From the NCBI GenBank assembly GCA_018703155.1, contig JABJGS010000079.1, positions 21,879 through 85,878 on the forward strand: a DNA stretch of 64,000 nt. The letters run 5' to 3'. This DNA comes from Francisellaceae bacterium. GTDB lineage: Bacteria > Pseudomonadota > Gammaproteobacteria > UBA6186 > Azoamicaceae. Positions within the stretch are counted from its first letter, which is position 1; the number at the start of each line of letters is the position of its first letter. A model generated the notes under the pieces. That model ran no database searches and was not told the origin of the DNA. It saw nothing but the letters and a program-made list of their open reading frames with translations. This document shows positions 9,499 to 19,800 of this stretch, one piece after another. Made by a program: the position numbers and the translations under genes.

Positions 9499-10716
9499 TT
9501 ATTTATCAATCCTTTTGTACTGTAGGTATAAAGCTGTTATCAGGGCAATTGAAAAGCTAACAACGAGCGCGATCATTGCATGCCTATAGTCAACACTTGA
9601 GTAATGATGAGGGCTTGTAGCACCTAATACTAGAAAATATCCAATAAGTGATACAGACAGGGAGCTTAATCCCACTAAAATAGTATTTAGAAATCCAGAT
9701 GCTGTACCAACAAGATCTTTTGGTGTAATGATACCAACAACATCATATCCTAGTAGGAATCCAGACGTTGAAAATCCAACTATAAAAATAAGAGTTTCAC
9801 CAAGGTATTTTACATCTGGAATATTTATAAATGCAAGAGAAGACAATACACCAACCGTGGATATAAAACACATAGCACTAGTTTTAGTTCTAAATAATTT
9901 AGTAACAAAGCCAATAAACAGGCTGCCTAAAAGGCTGCCAAAATATAGGAATGAAGCCATAGCGGCAGCTTTTACTGAAGTTTCATGAAATACTATTCCC
10001 ATATAGCTGGCTCCCCAAAGGGCACCGAAACCTGCAAGAGTAAAATGCATGCAGCCTACGTATAATCCTAACAACCAATAAACAGGTTTTGAAATTATTT
10101 TGTTAAAAGACTTAATCGAGACAGGGTCTTTTTTAATATTATTGTTTTTGATAAAAACAATCAATAAAACTAAAATTATACAGCCTATGCCAGATATTAG
10201 TACCTGTGCATCACGCCAGCCATGAGAGTCAATATATATAGCTAAGGGTTTTTGTGCAAAAATAGCCCCTAGTATGCCAAGAAAATTAGTAAGACCAGAT
10301 AGAAGAATAAATTGTCTTTGTGGGAACCATGAATGGATTAAAAATAGTGTCGACACGAATGCAAAAGCAGAACCACAACCAATCATGAAGTAACACAATT
10401 TAAATACCCAGACTGTATGTGCTTTGGAAATTAGAAATGAAAATATAATACAGACAATGCACGCTATAACTACAGGTAGTTTAGGTCCAATGCGATCGGC
10501 TATATAGCCTACTGGGATTTGAAGTGCGGCATAGCTGTAGAAATAAAATGCAGTCATGCTCCCTAAACCAAATGCAGTTAAATCCAAAGTCTGCATTAAT
10601 TCGCTTGCCATAACTGATGGAGATACGCGAAGTAAAAATTCGTATAAATAAAATAAAGCTGATACAAACCATACTACCCAGCCATAATAACTTTTATTTT
10701 CTGTTTGCATTTTCAA
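9499..10716 (-). CDS. MFS transporter (Pht-like)
   Basis: A 405-residue inner-membrane carrier with about 12 hydrophobic segments. The N-terminal segment FYLYEFLLRVSPSV and the loop GYIADRIGPK (the MFS DRxG motif between helices 2 and 3) are visible, as is SWFPQRQ after helix 4. This N-terminal pattern resembles phagosomal amino-acid/nucleoside transporters of Legionella and relatives in Francisella; the substrate cannot be inferred. A second carrier of the same type lies at 27915-29123 (FYLYEFIHRVFPGIVVPEL, LDRFGPRR). Short hairpin repeats bracket the gene on both sides. Confidence 0.82.
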   Translation of the reverse strand: MKMQTENKSYYGWVVWFVSALFYLYEFLLRVSPSVMASELMQTLDLTAFGLGSMTAFYFYSYAALQIPVGYIADRIGPKLPVVIACIVCIIFSFLISKAHTVWVFKLCYFMIGCGSAFAFVSTLFLIHSWFPQRQFILLSGLTNFLGILGAIFAQKPLAIYIDSHGWRDAQVLISGIGCIILVLLIVFIKNNNIKKDPVSIKSFNKIISKPVYWLLGLYVGCMHFTLAGFGALWGASYMGIVFHETSVKAAAMASFLYFGSLLGSLFIGFVTKLFRTKTSAMCFISTVGVLSSLAFINIPDVKYLGETLIFIVGFSTSGFLLGYDVVGIITPKDLVGTASGFLNTILVGLSSLSVSLIGYFLVLGATSPHHYSSVDYRHAMIALVVSFSIALITALYLQYKRIDK

Positions 10717-10799
10717 GGTCCTATACCGTATATATATAGACTAGCACAAGATTAACATTGTTCATGATTTAAGCTAGGTCACATATTTGAAGGACATAA

Positions 10800-10901
10800 A
10801 AAGTTTGGTGGGAGTGTAGCAAAGATCATGAATTGCGGGCAGCAATAGGAAGTAGAGTTAGGGGTACTGGTTGCCCATATTGCGCAAGGGGAATAGGCTA
10901 A
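10800..10901 (+). pseudogene. Fragment of a zinc-ribbon (DUF4379-like) protein
   Basis: Thirty-three codons ending in TAA read KVWWECSKDHELRAAIGSRV followed by RGTGCPYCARGIG. The spacing W-x-C, HE, RxxGxGCPYC is the repeated treble-clef zinc ribbon known as DUF4379, seen in bacterial and viral proteins often with nuclease domains. There is a stop codon directly upstream and no start, so this is a relic of one repeat of a longer protein. Confidence 0.6.
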
Positions 10902-10920
10902 CTGCATATGGCATTTATTC

Positions 10921-10981
10921 GTCTCCTTCTAGTAAGAGTGTATCGCTATAATTTTACTATACATAGCAACGGGAAGGAGAC
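10921..10981. repeat. Short hairpin repeat with perfect terminal arms
   Basis: GTCTCCTTC at 10921-10929 pairs with GAAGGAGAC at 10973-10981. Inside, AGTAAGAGTGTAT on the left and CTATACATAGCAACGG on the right are diverged inverted copies. It is the clearest member of a ~60-bp family dispersed between genes in this window and is small enough to be MITE-like, though no target duplication is evident. Confidence 0.55.
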
Positions 10982-11279
10982 AAATAAACATATACGATAA
11001 TTATTGTAAATCAGTTATTACATAGTAACTCTAACTATATCAAGTTTAAATTTATTCAATTTAATTACAAATAAAACAATATAATACACTGCCTCATAAT
11101 AAAGATTAACAGATCATTGCGCATATAGAACTTTTATGTTGTAGTTTTAAAATATCGCACTAGAAAATTTAAAAACCACTTGGACATATCAATTCTATTT
11201 AAAATATCACATGCTCACCTTGAATGTTCCCTTTGATCACTATAACAAAAGTAGATTTTATCAATCAAACATAGTGCAT

Positions 11280-12737
11280 TTAGAGACACTTTTTATTTTT
11301 TCGACTAATTCTTAGATTTTCAGTCATTTCATCTATTTTCACTTCATCTGCTCCAAGCAAAGTGTCTTCAACACTAGCTGCACTAGCTGCACTCGTCTGC
11401 ACTTGACCTTCAACCTGAGCTGATTGTGTCAAAAAACAATTGCTTCCAGTCATTAAAGATCTGGCAATCAATGCACTCCCTCTTCCTGAAGAGTCACTAC
11501 CTTTCTTTGAAAGGTCATTCCTTGCTGGTGTACAATATGATGGCAATCTACTATTGTTGCCATTACATCTTCGCTTTTTTGTGACTTGATTTTCAGTTTG
11601 AGGTGTGGAAAAAGTGCAATTTACTTGTTCTATTGTTCTAGCTGGACTTCCTGGTATGACAGTTTCTCTAGAATATGCTACAGATAATCTAGAGCTCTCT
11701 TCTCTAGTTAGTTGATTTGCATTAGCAACTAGCAACGCAAAAACCTCACGCCAGCGAACCTTCATTATATTTGTATACTCAGCATCATGTGCTGAAAATT
11801 CACCCATACAAGACCATTTAGGTGAAGCAGACTCAAATTGTAAATATTTATCAAGTGCTGCTGATGACGCAGTTTTACTATCTACTCTAAGCACTCGCTC
11901 CTCTCTGAGAAAATATTCTTCTGGATTTAGTTCTTTGTCAAAACGCCAAAAACATATCCCTGGTGTTAAGGTATGTTCATATGCATCATTTTTATCATTT
12001 TGAGTTATCCCCTGAATCCCATCACTCCTCAACAGATTGCGCTGATATTGCTCAAACTTTTCAAATCCTGCATCTCCAAGTTTAAGTCTCAAGTGATCTT
12101 CGTATTTAGATACATTTGCATATTTATCTGATACCCAACTCTCCATAGGAATGATAAGGTATTCATCACGAATAACCTCTTCAGTTTGAAATGCTAAGAT
12201 TACTGCTTGAGCACAGCGTAGTCCTCGACTACTTGCTCTTTCTTCATCTAGTTTTACAGGAGCATTACCTTGCATGGTTCTGCATGCATATTTAATTATG
12301 TTATAAAAATTGTCATTGTATCTCTGTTTGGCATACTGAAGTTGTTCTGTAATACCAGTTCTAGGGTGAGATAAAGCAGCTATATCTTGAACCTGCATCG
12401 CTAGTTCAGCCCTTCGGTGATCATAAGGTACTTTAATTTTGCTCCATGCTGACATTCGGTATAAAGCATTTAATGCCAAATCAGAGTCATTACAACGGTA
12501 AACTTTATAATTACCTCCAATTAGGCTTGTCACAGCTACAGATTGATGCCTGCCAGTTGTCGCATGTATAATTTGAGGGATTGTAAGAATAGGCTCACAT
12601 CCTGGACGAGAAGCATAAGAACTTACTCCATCGTCATATATTTTTAAAAAAACCTTAAACATGGACACATGTTCACCATGGCCATTGTAGTCAAGATCAA
12701 AGATAATATCCCCAGGATTTAAATCATTTATTTTCAT
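11280..12737 (-). CDS. Putative effector, possible permuted NlpC/P60-type cysteine peptidase
   Basis: I do not recognise this 485-residue protein as a named gene. Its N-terminus (LNPGDIIFDLDYNGHGEHVSM) has the GDIIF...HV pattern that opens permuted papain-like folds of the YiiX/NlpC type. In these the His comes first (H23 here) and the Cys much later; C175 in RGLRCAQAVILAF fits that place. No signal peptide or membrane segment is seen. The last ~110 residues are Ser/Thr/Ala-rich, with a basic patch TKKRRC and a basic C-terminus RISRKNKKC. Such a globular head with a disordered tail suits a secreted effector in an intracellular bacterium. Both the fold and the role are inference. Confidence 0.45.
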   Translation of the reverse strand: MKINDLNPGDIIFDLDYNGHGEHVSMFKVFLKIYDDGVSSYASRPGCEPILTIPQIIHATTGRHQSVAVTSLIGGNYKVYRCNDSDLALNALYRMSAWSKIKVPYDHRRAELAMQVQDIAALSHPRTGITEQLQYAKQRYNDNFYNIIKYACRTMQGNAPVKLDEERASSRGLRCAQAVILAFQTEEVIRDEYLIIPMESWVSDKYANVSKYEDHLRLKLGDAGFEKFEQYQRNLLRSDGIQGITQNDKNDAYEHTLTPGICFWRFDKELNPEEYFLREERVLRVDSKTASSAALDKYLQFESASPKWSCMGEFSAHDAEYTNIMKVRWREVFALLVANANQLTREESSRLSVAYSRETVIPGSPARTIEQVNCTFSTPQTENQVTKKRRCNGNNSRLPSYCTPARNDLSKKGSDSSGRGSALIARSLMTGSNCFLTQSAQVEGQVQTSAASAASVEDTLLGADEVKIDEMTENLRISRKNKKCL

Positions 12738-12907
12738 TGTTTTTCTCTCATATTTATTTTTTCATATACGATATATGCAAAAGTTTTTTGTGTTCCCAAC
12801 AGTATAAAAGTTAATACGCACTATGGATTCACAAGGATAACCCTCACCTCAACAGCATCTTAACTCTAAATTAGGGTAATATTATTTGTAGCTATATAAG
12901 ATACATT

Positions 12908-14293
12908 TTAGTATTTTTTATTTTGTAAATTATTTTTTCTATAATAGCGAAAACTTATTATAGGCAACATCAACAGCAATAAAATACTTATTAATATTGT
13001 TCGGTAAACCGTTGCAGAGCCAAAGTTGAAATGTGACGGAGGAATATATACGATAAAAAAACTAAATATACATGCAGCAATTCCAATAGTAGTAACTAGT
13101 TTCAACTTAGGAGCCTTATAACCTCTCACTATCTCTGGTTTAGATTTACGCAATTTAATTACAGCCAAAAACAACATAACATATTGGATCATCGTGAATT
13201 GTGAAGATACTGCGATCATCATCCAGATAGCACTGCTACCTTCATAGTTTAAAAATAACATCGTTAGTGCACTGCCAATGATCACCTGTAAAAGTAATAA
13301 TGCTACAGGCACATCATGCTTATTTGTTTTTTTTAGCCACTCAGGAAAAAAGCCATCTTCCGCAACGACCAACATACCTTTTGCAGGTCCAACTGTCCAA
13401 GTATTAATAGCTGCTATAGAGCCAATGAATAAGAACAAGGCCATAATCATGCTGAAGTTTTTCAAATTGAATTGTGTAAAAAAAACATCAAAAGCTTGTA
13501 ACAACCCTGATGCTAATTGAATATCCTTCTGTGGTACTACTATCGCAATAGCTAAAGTTCCTAAAATATAAACTGTTAGTATAATAACGGAAGCTATTGC
13601 AAGTGCTTTTGGATAGTCATTTTGTGGATCTCGTGCCTCTCCCACATGAAATGCAGCAAGTTCAACGCCTGAAACACTTAAAAGAATTCCAGAAAAGATC
13701 ACTATATTATCAAGCTTAAATTCTGGAATAAATGATGACCAAGAAACATCTATCTGTAATTTATTCCCGGCAAGATACCAAGATACAGCTAGTAAGACTA
13801 TTACTATTGCTGGAAATATAGTTCCAAGTGTCACACCAATAGTACTAATATAGCTTGAGGTTTTTATACCAGCAAAATTAAGTAACGTTGCCCCCCAAAA
13901 AATAACTAAAATACAACAAACAATAAATGATTTTGATTCAATTGCTCCTGGTATAAATGGCTCAACCATATATGCAACCATTGCGGCTGTAAAAGCTAAA
14001 ATGGCTGGGAACCAAGCAATGCTTTCCATCCATGCGGACCAAAGAGTAAACAGCCCCCAATTTGGACCAAAGGCTTCCTTTACCCAAGCATAACTGCCAC
14101 CTGCTTTAGGCCAAGTTGAGGCAAGCTCTGCAGTAACTGCTGCTGTAGGAATAAAAAATATTAATGCAGCAATAATGAAGTAAAAAATTGAAGAAAAACC
14201 ATATTCAGCTGATAAAGGAAGATTACGTAAGCTAACAATAGCTGCAACCGTTATCATTGCTAAAGAAAATTTTCCCAAAACTTTTACTGACAT
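12908..14293 (-). CDS. APC-family amino acid antiporter (glutamate/GABA type)
   Basis: A 461-residue membrane protein with about 12 hydrophobic helices. The segments IVSLRNLPLSAEYGFSSIFY, ELASTWPKAGGSYAWVKEAF and SGVELAAFHVGEARDPQNDY are typical of the GadC-like glutamate:GABA antiporter branch of the APC superfamily, common in Legionella, Coxiella and Chlamydia. It would exchange amino acids across the inner membrane; the exact substrates are unknown. It lies downstream of the NTT carrier on the same strand, separated by a strong terminator, so the two host-metabolite carriers are adjacent but probably transcribed separately. Confidence 0.82.
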   Translation of the reverse strand: MSVKVLGKFSLAMITVAAIVSLRNLPLSAEYGFSSIFYFIIAALIFFIPTAAVTAELASTWPKAGGSYAWVKEAFGPNWGLFTLWSAWMESIAWFPAILAFTAAMVAYMVEPFIPGAIESKSFIVCCILVIFWGATLLNFAGIKTSSYISTIGVTLGTIFPAIVIVLLAVSWYLAGNKLQIDVSWSSFIPEFKLDNIVIFSGILLSVSGVELAAFHVGEARDPQNDYPKALAIASVIILTVYILGTLAIAIVVPQKDIQLASGLLQAFDVFFTQFNLKNFSMIMALFLFIGSIAAINTWTVGPAKGMLVVAEDGFFPEWLKKTNKHDVPVALLLLQVIIGSALTMLFLNYEGSSAIWMMIAVSSQFTMIQYVMLFLAVIKLRKSKPEIVRGYKAPKLKLVTTIGIAACIFSFFIVYIPPSHFNFGSATVYRTILISILLLLMLPIISFRYYRKNNLQNKKY

Positions 14294-14311
14294 CGGTATT
14301 TATCCCTATAT

Positions 14312-14353
14312 AAAAAAAGACATGCAAGCGTATCTAAATACACTTGCATGTCT
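14312..14353 (-). terminator. Rho-independent terminator after the NTT gene
   Basis: On the minus strand an 11-bp perfect stem (AGACATGCAAG with CTTGCATGTCT, 14353-14343 and 14328-14318) with a 14-base loop is followed directly by a run of seven T. It begins about 28 bases after the stop codon of the NTT gene. Confidence 0.85.
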
Positions 14354-14381
14354 ATCATAGTCCAAAACTCGGACTGCTTAT

Positions 14382-15968
14382 TTAAGCTGGAGATGCAGCT
14401 GCAGTAGAACCATTCTCTACGTGCGCAACTTCTCTTGCTTTCCTTTCTAGGCCTTCATTTACTCTATAGCTTAGCTTTTTAACAGCAAAAACCCACAATA
14501 GAGCAACGACTGCAAACACAACAAAGGCAGTTGGTGCAATTAAGACTACATTACTTGTTGCCATAAAGGACAATAGTAAACTTTGCACAAATGCTCCACC
14601 AGCTTTGCCTGCTCGACCGCCAATAACATCTACCGCGGCTTTACCCTTAGTTTTCAACTCTTCACTCAAAGGTATATATGCCATCTCTTTAGTTGGATCA
14701 AACAATGAATATTTGATAGATTTGGACATAACAACAATAAATGCTCCAAGGAACGTTGCCGCTGCCACTGGATTCGTTGCGAAAGATTTCAAAACAGAAC
14801 TGACCATATCTCTAATCATTTCAGAGTCAGTAGAACTAGATAAAATGAAACAGAAGAATAAGCTACCACCGACAAGAATAACTATTGGAGTTATAACTGC
14901 AGCTTTAAACCAACTCATGATCCGTAACACTTTTGAACCAATGAATAAGCTGAAAATTATAGTTGCAATTCCTGTATAGAATGAAAAATCACCCATAAAA
15001 GCAGTATAAGCACCTTCATTACCACCATGGTATATCTTTAACTGTTCTTTCCATTGTACTTCCAAGAGGTTAATTGTAACCCCATAGGCCATAATCAAAA
15101 GAGCAATTAAGCCTAGCTCTGGTGAACTCATAAGTAATTTAATACTTTCACCTAAACCTGGTTTCTTCTTCTTCTTCTTTGGTTTGCTATCTAATGCAGC
15201 TTCATCATAATATTGAGGATCATTTAGAACCGATGTATGCATCCATCTATAAGTCCACATAGCTAGAACACCCATAATGACAACCATAGCCATCATGAAA
15301 TACAAGGAATACTGCCAAGTATTATCAGGGAAATATTCGCCAAGGCCACCTGAACAAAATTTAACTGCTTTGCCAGAAAAAATTAAGGCAAGGTTACCAA
15401 TTACAACAAATAAGCCGTAAAAACGTTTGGATTCACGCATTCTTGTAACACGGTTAGCAAACTGCCAAAACATTAAGGCAATCATCGCACTACCCCAGAT
15501 TTCAGCTAGGATATAAAACAGTGAATAAGCCCAATAACCATAAATGTTAATAAATCCACTCAATCCAGGAGCTGCTTTATGCATAGCTGCTAATGATTCT
15601 GCACTTGGATGTAATAACTCAAGATTAGGATATATAAAGAAAGCAAAAGCACCAAAAAACACCAAAAATGGTGTTACAACCGCATAAAATACATTTTCTC
15701 GGCTTAGTATATTAGTTAGTTTCGAATAAAAAATCACAAAAAGAATTGCTGCAGGAGTCACGCAGTAAAACTTTAAGAATGGTATTACACCAGCACCAGC
15801 TGCGTTAACAACCAATCCATCCTTTGTATCTCTTAGGACAGTGTAATTAAATAGGATGCAAAACATTATAAAACCCATAGGCAAGAATTTTTTAAGTTCT
15901 TCATTGTGAATAGGCCAAAACATTTTACGCCAGCCAGTAAACTCTTCGGTTTGAGAAAGGCTATTCAT
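14382..15968 (-). CDS. tlc: Nucleotide transporter, ATP/ADP translocase (NTT/Tlc) family
   Basis: This 528-residue protein carries the hallmarks of the non-mitochondrial ATP:ADP antiporter family. The N-terminus ends in NYTVLRDTKDGLVV (RDTKD at 46-50), followed by KFYCVTPAAILF, and later by YGYWAYSLFYILAEIWGSAM and a run of lysines before GLGESIKLLMSSPELGLIAL. About 11-12 hydrophobic helices are visible. In Rickettsia and Chlamydia these proteins either swap host ATP for bacterial ADP or import nucleotides or NAD; family alone does not decide between them. Presence of the gene is the strongest indication of an obligate or facultative intracellular life. The terminator at 14312-14353 ends its transcript. 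Confidence 0.93.
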   Translation of the reverse strand: MNSLSQTEEFTGWRKMFWPIHNEELKKFLPMGFIMFCILFNYTVLRDTKDGLVVNAAGAGVIPFLKFYCVTPAAILFVIFYSKLTNILSRENVFYAVVTPFLVFFGAFAFFIYPNLELLHPSAESLAAMHKAAPGLSGFINIYGYWAYSLFYILAEIWGSAMIALMFWQFANRVTRMRESKRFYGLFVVIGNLALIFSGKAVKFCSGGLGEYFPDNTWQYSLYFMMAMVVIMGVLAMWTYRWMHTSVLNDPQYYDEAALDSKPKKKKKKPGLGESIKLLMSSPELGLIALLIMAYGVTINLLEVQWKEQLKIYHGGNEGAYTAFMGDFSFYTGIATIIFSLFIGSKVLRIMSWFKAAVITPIVILVGGSLFFCFILSSSTDSEMIRDMVSSVLKSFATNPVAAATFLGAFIVVMSKSIKYSLFDPTKEMAYIPLSEELKTKGKAAVDVIGGRAGKAGGAFVQSLLLSFMATSNVVLIAPTAFVVFAVVALLWVFAVKKLSYRVNEGLERKAREVAHVENGSTAAASPA

Positions 15969-16270
15969 TTGTTAGTCTCCAAAATAAACTTTAATATAAT
16001 ATACGCGCATTCTAATATCTATGTTACCTAACCACAAGCCCATTCCATAAAATTAGTTTGTTAACAATCAATATATGTCAAAGACAATAACGTGCATACT
16101 CACTTCAACTTTAATGAAAATTGTTATTATGTATGAATTCCCTATTATATTATTCTATCTAAAAATTTCAGGAAAAATTATTTTCATACTTCATTCAAGT
16201 AATATCTATTGAACTAGCTAGACGCATAGTGTTAAAATGGTACTATCCCTGAATTTATTAGAAAAAACAT
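15969..16270. promoter_or_regulatory. Divergent promoter region between the NTT and Nudix genes
   Basis: About 300 AT-rich bases serve both directions. Toward the Nudix gene, TTGAAC (16209-16214) and TAAAAT (16233-16238) are spaced 18 bases apart and make a plausible sigma-70 promoter. Nothing else stands out. Confidence 0.35.
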
Positions 16271-16819
16271 ATGGAGCTAACTAAAGCAGCAGTATTAGTA
16301 CCCATTGTCATTAGTAAAGATAATGATCCCAAAGTCCTGTATACAGTTCGAACAAATAGTGTTCCCCAGCATAAAGGTGAAGTGTGCTTCCCTGGCGGCC
16401 GTTTAGAAAGGCACGATCTTAATATTAGGCAAGCAGCTATTAGGGAAACAGAAGAAGAAATTGGGATCTCAAGAGACAAAATAACGATAATTGATGAACT
16501 AGAGGGTTGTTCAACAGCATCTGGATATATAGTTCGGCCAGTTGTGGCTTTAATTCGTGGGAAGTTTGAAACACAACTATGCCCTAGAGAAGTTGCAGAT
16601 ATTTTCTATATCCCATTACGCAAACTCATACAGCATAAAACATCTAACCAGTATAACAATTCTAACGATAAAAATATTTATGGCCCTAGAATCCAATATA
16701 ATCAACACACAATATGGGGAGCTACAGCAATTATCACTTATCAACTTCTTGATGCCATTGCCACTGCCACTGCAACTGATGTCTCAATATATAATTTCCA
16801 TGAGATGTTAGAGAATTAA
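16271..16819 (+). CDS. Nudix hydrolase, CoA pyrophosphatase type (NudL/YeaB-like)
   Basis: The 182-residue protein has the UPF0035/CoA-hydrolase signature upstream of the Nudix box (VRTNSVPQHKGEVCFPGG, residues 26-43). The box itself ends RETEEEIGI (58-66). Members split CoA and derivatives into 4'-phosphopantetheine and 3',5'-ADP. The C-terminus is less conserved and Thr/Ala-rich. It converges on the AddA-like gene with 5 bp between stops. Confidence 0.82.
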   Translation: MELTKAAVLVPIVISKDNDPKVLYTVRTNSVPQHKGEVCFPGGRLERHDLNIRQAAIRETEEEIGISRDKITIIDELEGCSTASGYIVRPVVALIRGKFETQLCPREVADIFYIPLRKLIQHKTSNQYNNSNDKNIYGPRIQYNQHTIWGATAIITYQLLDAIATATATDVSIYNFHEMLEN

Positions 16820-16824
16820 ATATA

Positions 16825-19800
16825 TTAGGCATAACTTAATTGCTTCTCAGAAACCTCTACTAAACGGCTTTGTAGCGGAAAATATAATACTGACACATAC
16901 CTTTTAGCCTTTATATTATTCTGCGCAAGACTAACATAACGTGATAATTGCCCTTTATATTTATCCAGCTCAGCAGTTAGCTCTTCGTTCTTGCAAGTTT
17001 TATAATCGATAATCCAACAAGTACCATCGTCAATAATTATTCTATCAACTATACCTTGGATCACCTCTGAAGATTTTGTTTCCATTGTTAACTGCCACTC
17101 AGATGCACACCAATCATGTTCATCTGATAATATCCATGCTCCACGCTCATCTTGAATAGTATTTAATAAAGCAGATTTCACAATCTCTGCTCCTTTGCTA
17201 GCATTATTAGCATCATGACCTTTAGCTAAAAGACAATTCTTCCAATATGACCACATGGATGTAGTGGTTAGTTTATCATAAAAAAACATAGGTTTTTGTT
17301 GACTCATAGATATTGTATACAACATTTGATGTACCATGGTCCCAACATCTTGATTCCAACTAGTATCTTGTTTACTAGCATAATCAAGACTATCATCACT
17401 TTGACTAATAATTTCTTTACTGTTCATTAAATCTAATGTGATTTTTTCATTTGATAATGTGGTCAATTGAAATGACTTGGGTGACTCAACAAGCTCAATA
17501 TTTTCTCGAATATATTTAAAACTATTAAGCTCCAAATAACTCCATAGCATATTTTGAAAAGTTCCTGATTTGGGCTTTGTCTCAACTACAGAGCCCATTA
17601 ATTCTATAATGCTTTTTGCCCTAGTCAGTGCAACATATAGTAATCGTATATTTTCATTACTTCTTTTTTCACTTTGAATATATTCTAAATAGCGCAACAC
17701 CTCATTATCTTCAACCTGTACTGTTGCATTAACATGTAATATTGACTCATCAAGTTCAAGTACTCGTTCTTGATGCCAACGCATTATTGATTTCTCATCA
17801 GAACGCCCCATATAATTCAAGCCTGGGATAAAAACTATGTCAAACTCAAGGCCTTTAGCTTTATGGATAGTCATAATATTTATCGGATTTTCATCTGTAG
17901 CAAGAATTTTATCTGCAAACATATTTGATATTTTAGTTTCAAGGTATTCAACATCATATATAAAGTTATTATCTTGTGACTGTTGTAAAAGATTAAAGAC
18001 TAACTTTATATCTTCTAGTTGATGCTCAGATTTTAATGTCTGTAAACCACCCAATTCTACCCATAATTTATAGAGCCAATTTCCAAACTCCATATCTCCT
18101 TGATATGAGAAACACTTAGTTAAAATCAAGCACAGCCTTTTAATACGCTTCTGCCCATATTCAGATAAATTATTTATAATATCTTCGCTTTGTATTATGA
18201 CCCAAATACTTTCATCAATACGATGCTCAGCAAGTATTGTAAGATCAGGTAGCTCAATACCACAAAAAGTTGAACGCAACAAAGAAAACCAAGCTATATC
18301 ATCTCCCCAATGATTAACAGCTCTAAATAAAATAATAAAATCTTGGATCCAAGGCCTTTTATAAAGGCTTTCAATGTTAATGCCTAAATATGATATATTA
18401 CTTTCTTGCAAGGCAAGTAGAATATGAGGAAGTTGTGTTCTTGAACGAACTAATATCGCAATAGATGCACTAGGTAAAGTTTCTTTATATATTAGAATTC
18501 GTTCTGCGATAGCAATACTTTCATCTTTAGTTCCAGTAAATAATGTCGACTGTATGGATGAGTTGCAAATTTCATTGTCAATTTTATTTGCCACTGATGA
18601 GGAAAATTTAACTTTTGATGTTCCCAGATCATCATATGAAGAGAAACATTTTCCCATGCTAGCATTAACCCACTTTACTAAAGTGGCATATGATCTAAAA
18701 TTAGTTGTTAATGTTAATGGTTTAAGCTTGATTCTCCCAAGACCTTGAGCTCTGATCCGTAAATACATTCCAACATCAGCTTGGCGAAACCTATATATAG
18801 ACTGCATTGGATCACCAACTAAAAATAATGTTCTTCCATCATTATATTCCCAACCTGATATTAGTAACTCAAGCAATCGGATCTGGGTTCTTGATGTATC
18901 CTGAAATTCATCAACTAATATATGATTTAATTTTGCATCTAGTTCTAAATTTAAATCAGTAGGGTTATCTTCATCTCCAAGGGCTAAAATGGCTGAGATC
19001 AACATTTCAGTAAAATCTATGGCGCCATAACTCTTAAATAACAACTGTAAATGAGCAACTAATTTTGGCAATAAATTTTTAATTGCCACTTTAAGGTTAT
19101 ATTGAGCAATGCCTTCATTCATATATGGTAAATACATTAATTTATTTAAATAAAATGACGATTTAGTATCTGATTTCACAAAATCAAGCACTTGCATCAT
19201 TGCTTGTTTTTTATACGCAAATGTACCTTGTTCATCTTTAAGCGTAGGCTTGATAAATCCTTGATTCTTATTTACAGTTTTCCTTGTATTACCTGAACTA
19301 GTTATAGTTAAATTTGCTATGAACTTCCAAGCTTGCAAGCTATCATAATTACTATCTGGCCAGATAAACTTGTCATCAAAATGGAATAGATCTGCAAACT
19401 CCAAATTAAGGTTTTGTGCTGCGTAATAAGCTAATTCTGGCAGTAACTGCAATCCCTCTACGGATTTTATATGATTTGAAATATTAGCAAGCTCCGCCTC
19501 CACAATGATTTCAGCACTACAGTTAGATTCACTATCTTCCTGAAATATAAGAGGAAGCCATTGTTCTCTAGTTGTCAGAATACTCTTAAACATTTTAGAC
19601 ATTTGCTTCATATTATAGTTATGCACTTTAGCAATAGTTTTATAGTCTTCTGTACTATGAACATCCATAGTGAAATTTGCTACAGCTTCTTCATATATCT
19701 TATCTGCATCATCTAAGATTGATGGCGCAACACCGTACTTGATTGTCACAGGAAATTTGGCAATTATTTTTGCACACAAAGCATCTATTGTATGTATTTT

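Larger units (their letters stand above)
10717..11279. other. Intergenic region with a zinc-ribbon fragment and a hairpin repeat
   Basis: No complete gene is visible. The stretch holds the zinc-ribbon remnant at 10800-10901 and the hairpin repeat at 10921-10981. The remaining 300 bp up to 11279 are very AT-rich and show nothing I can assign. Confidence 0.6.
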
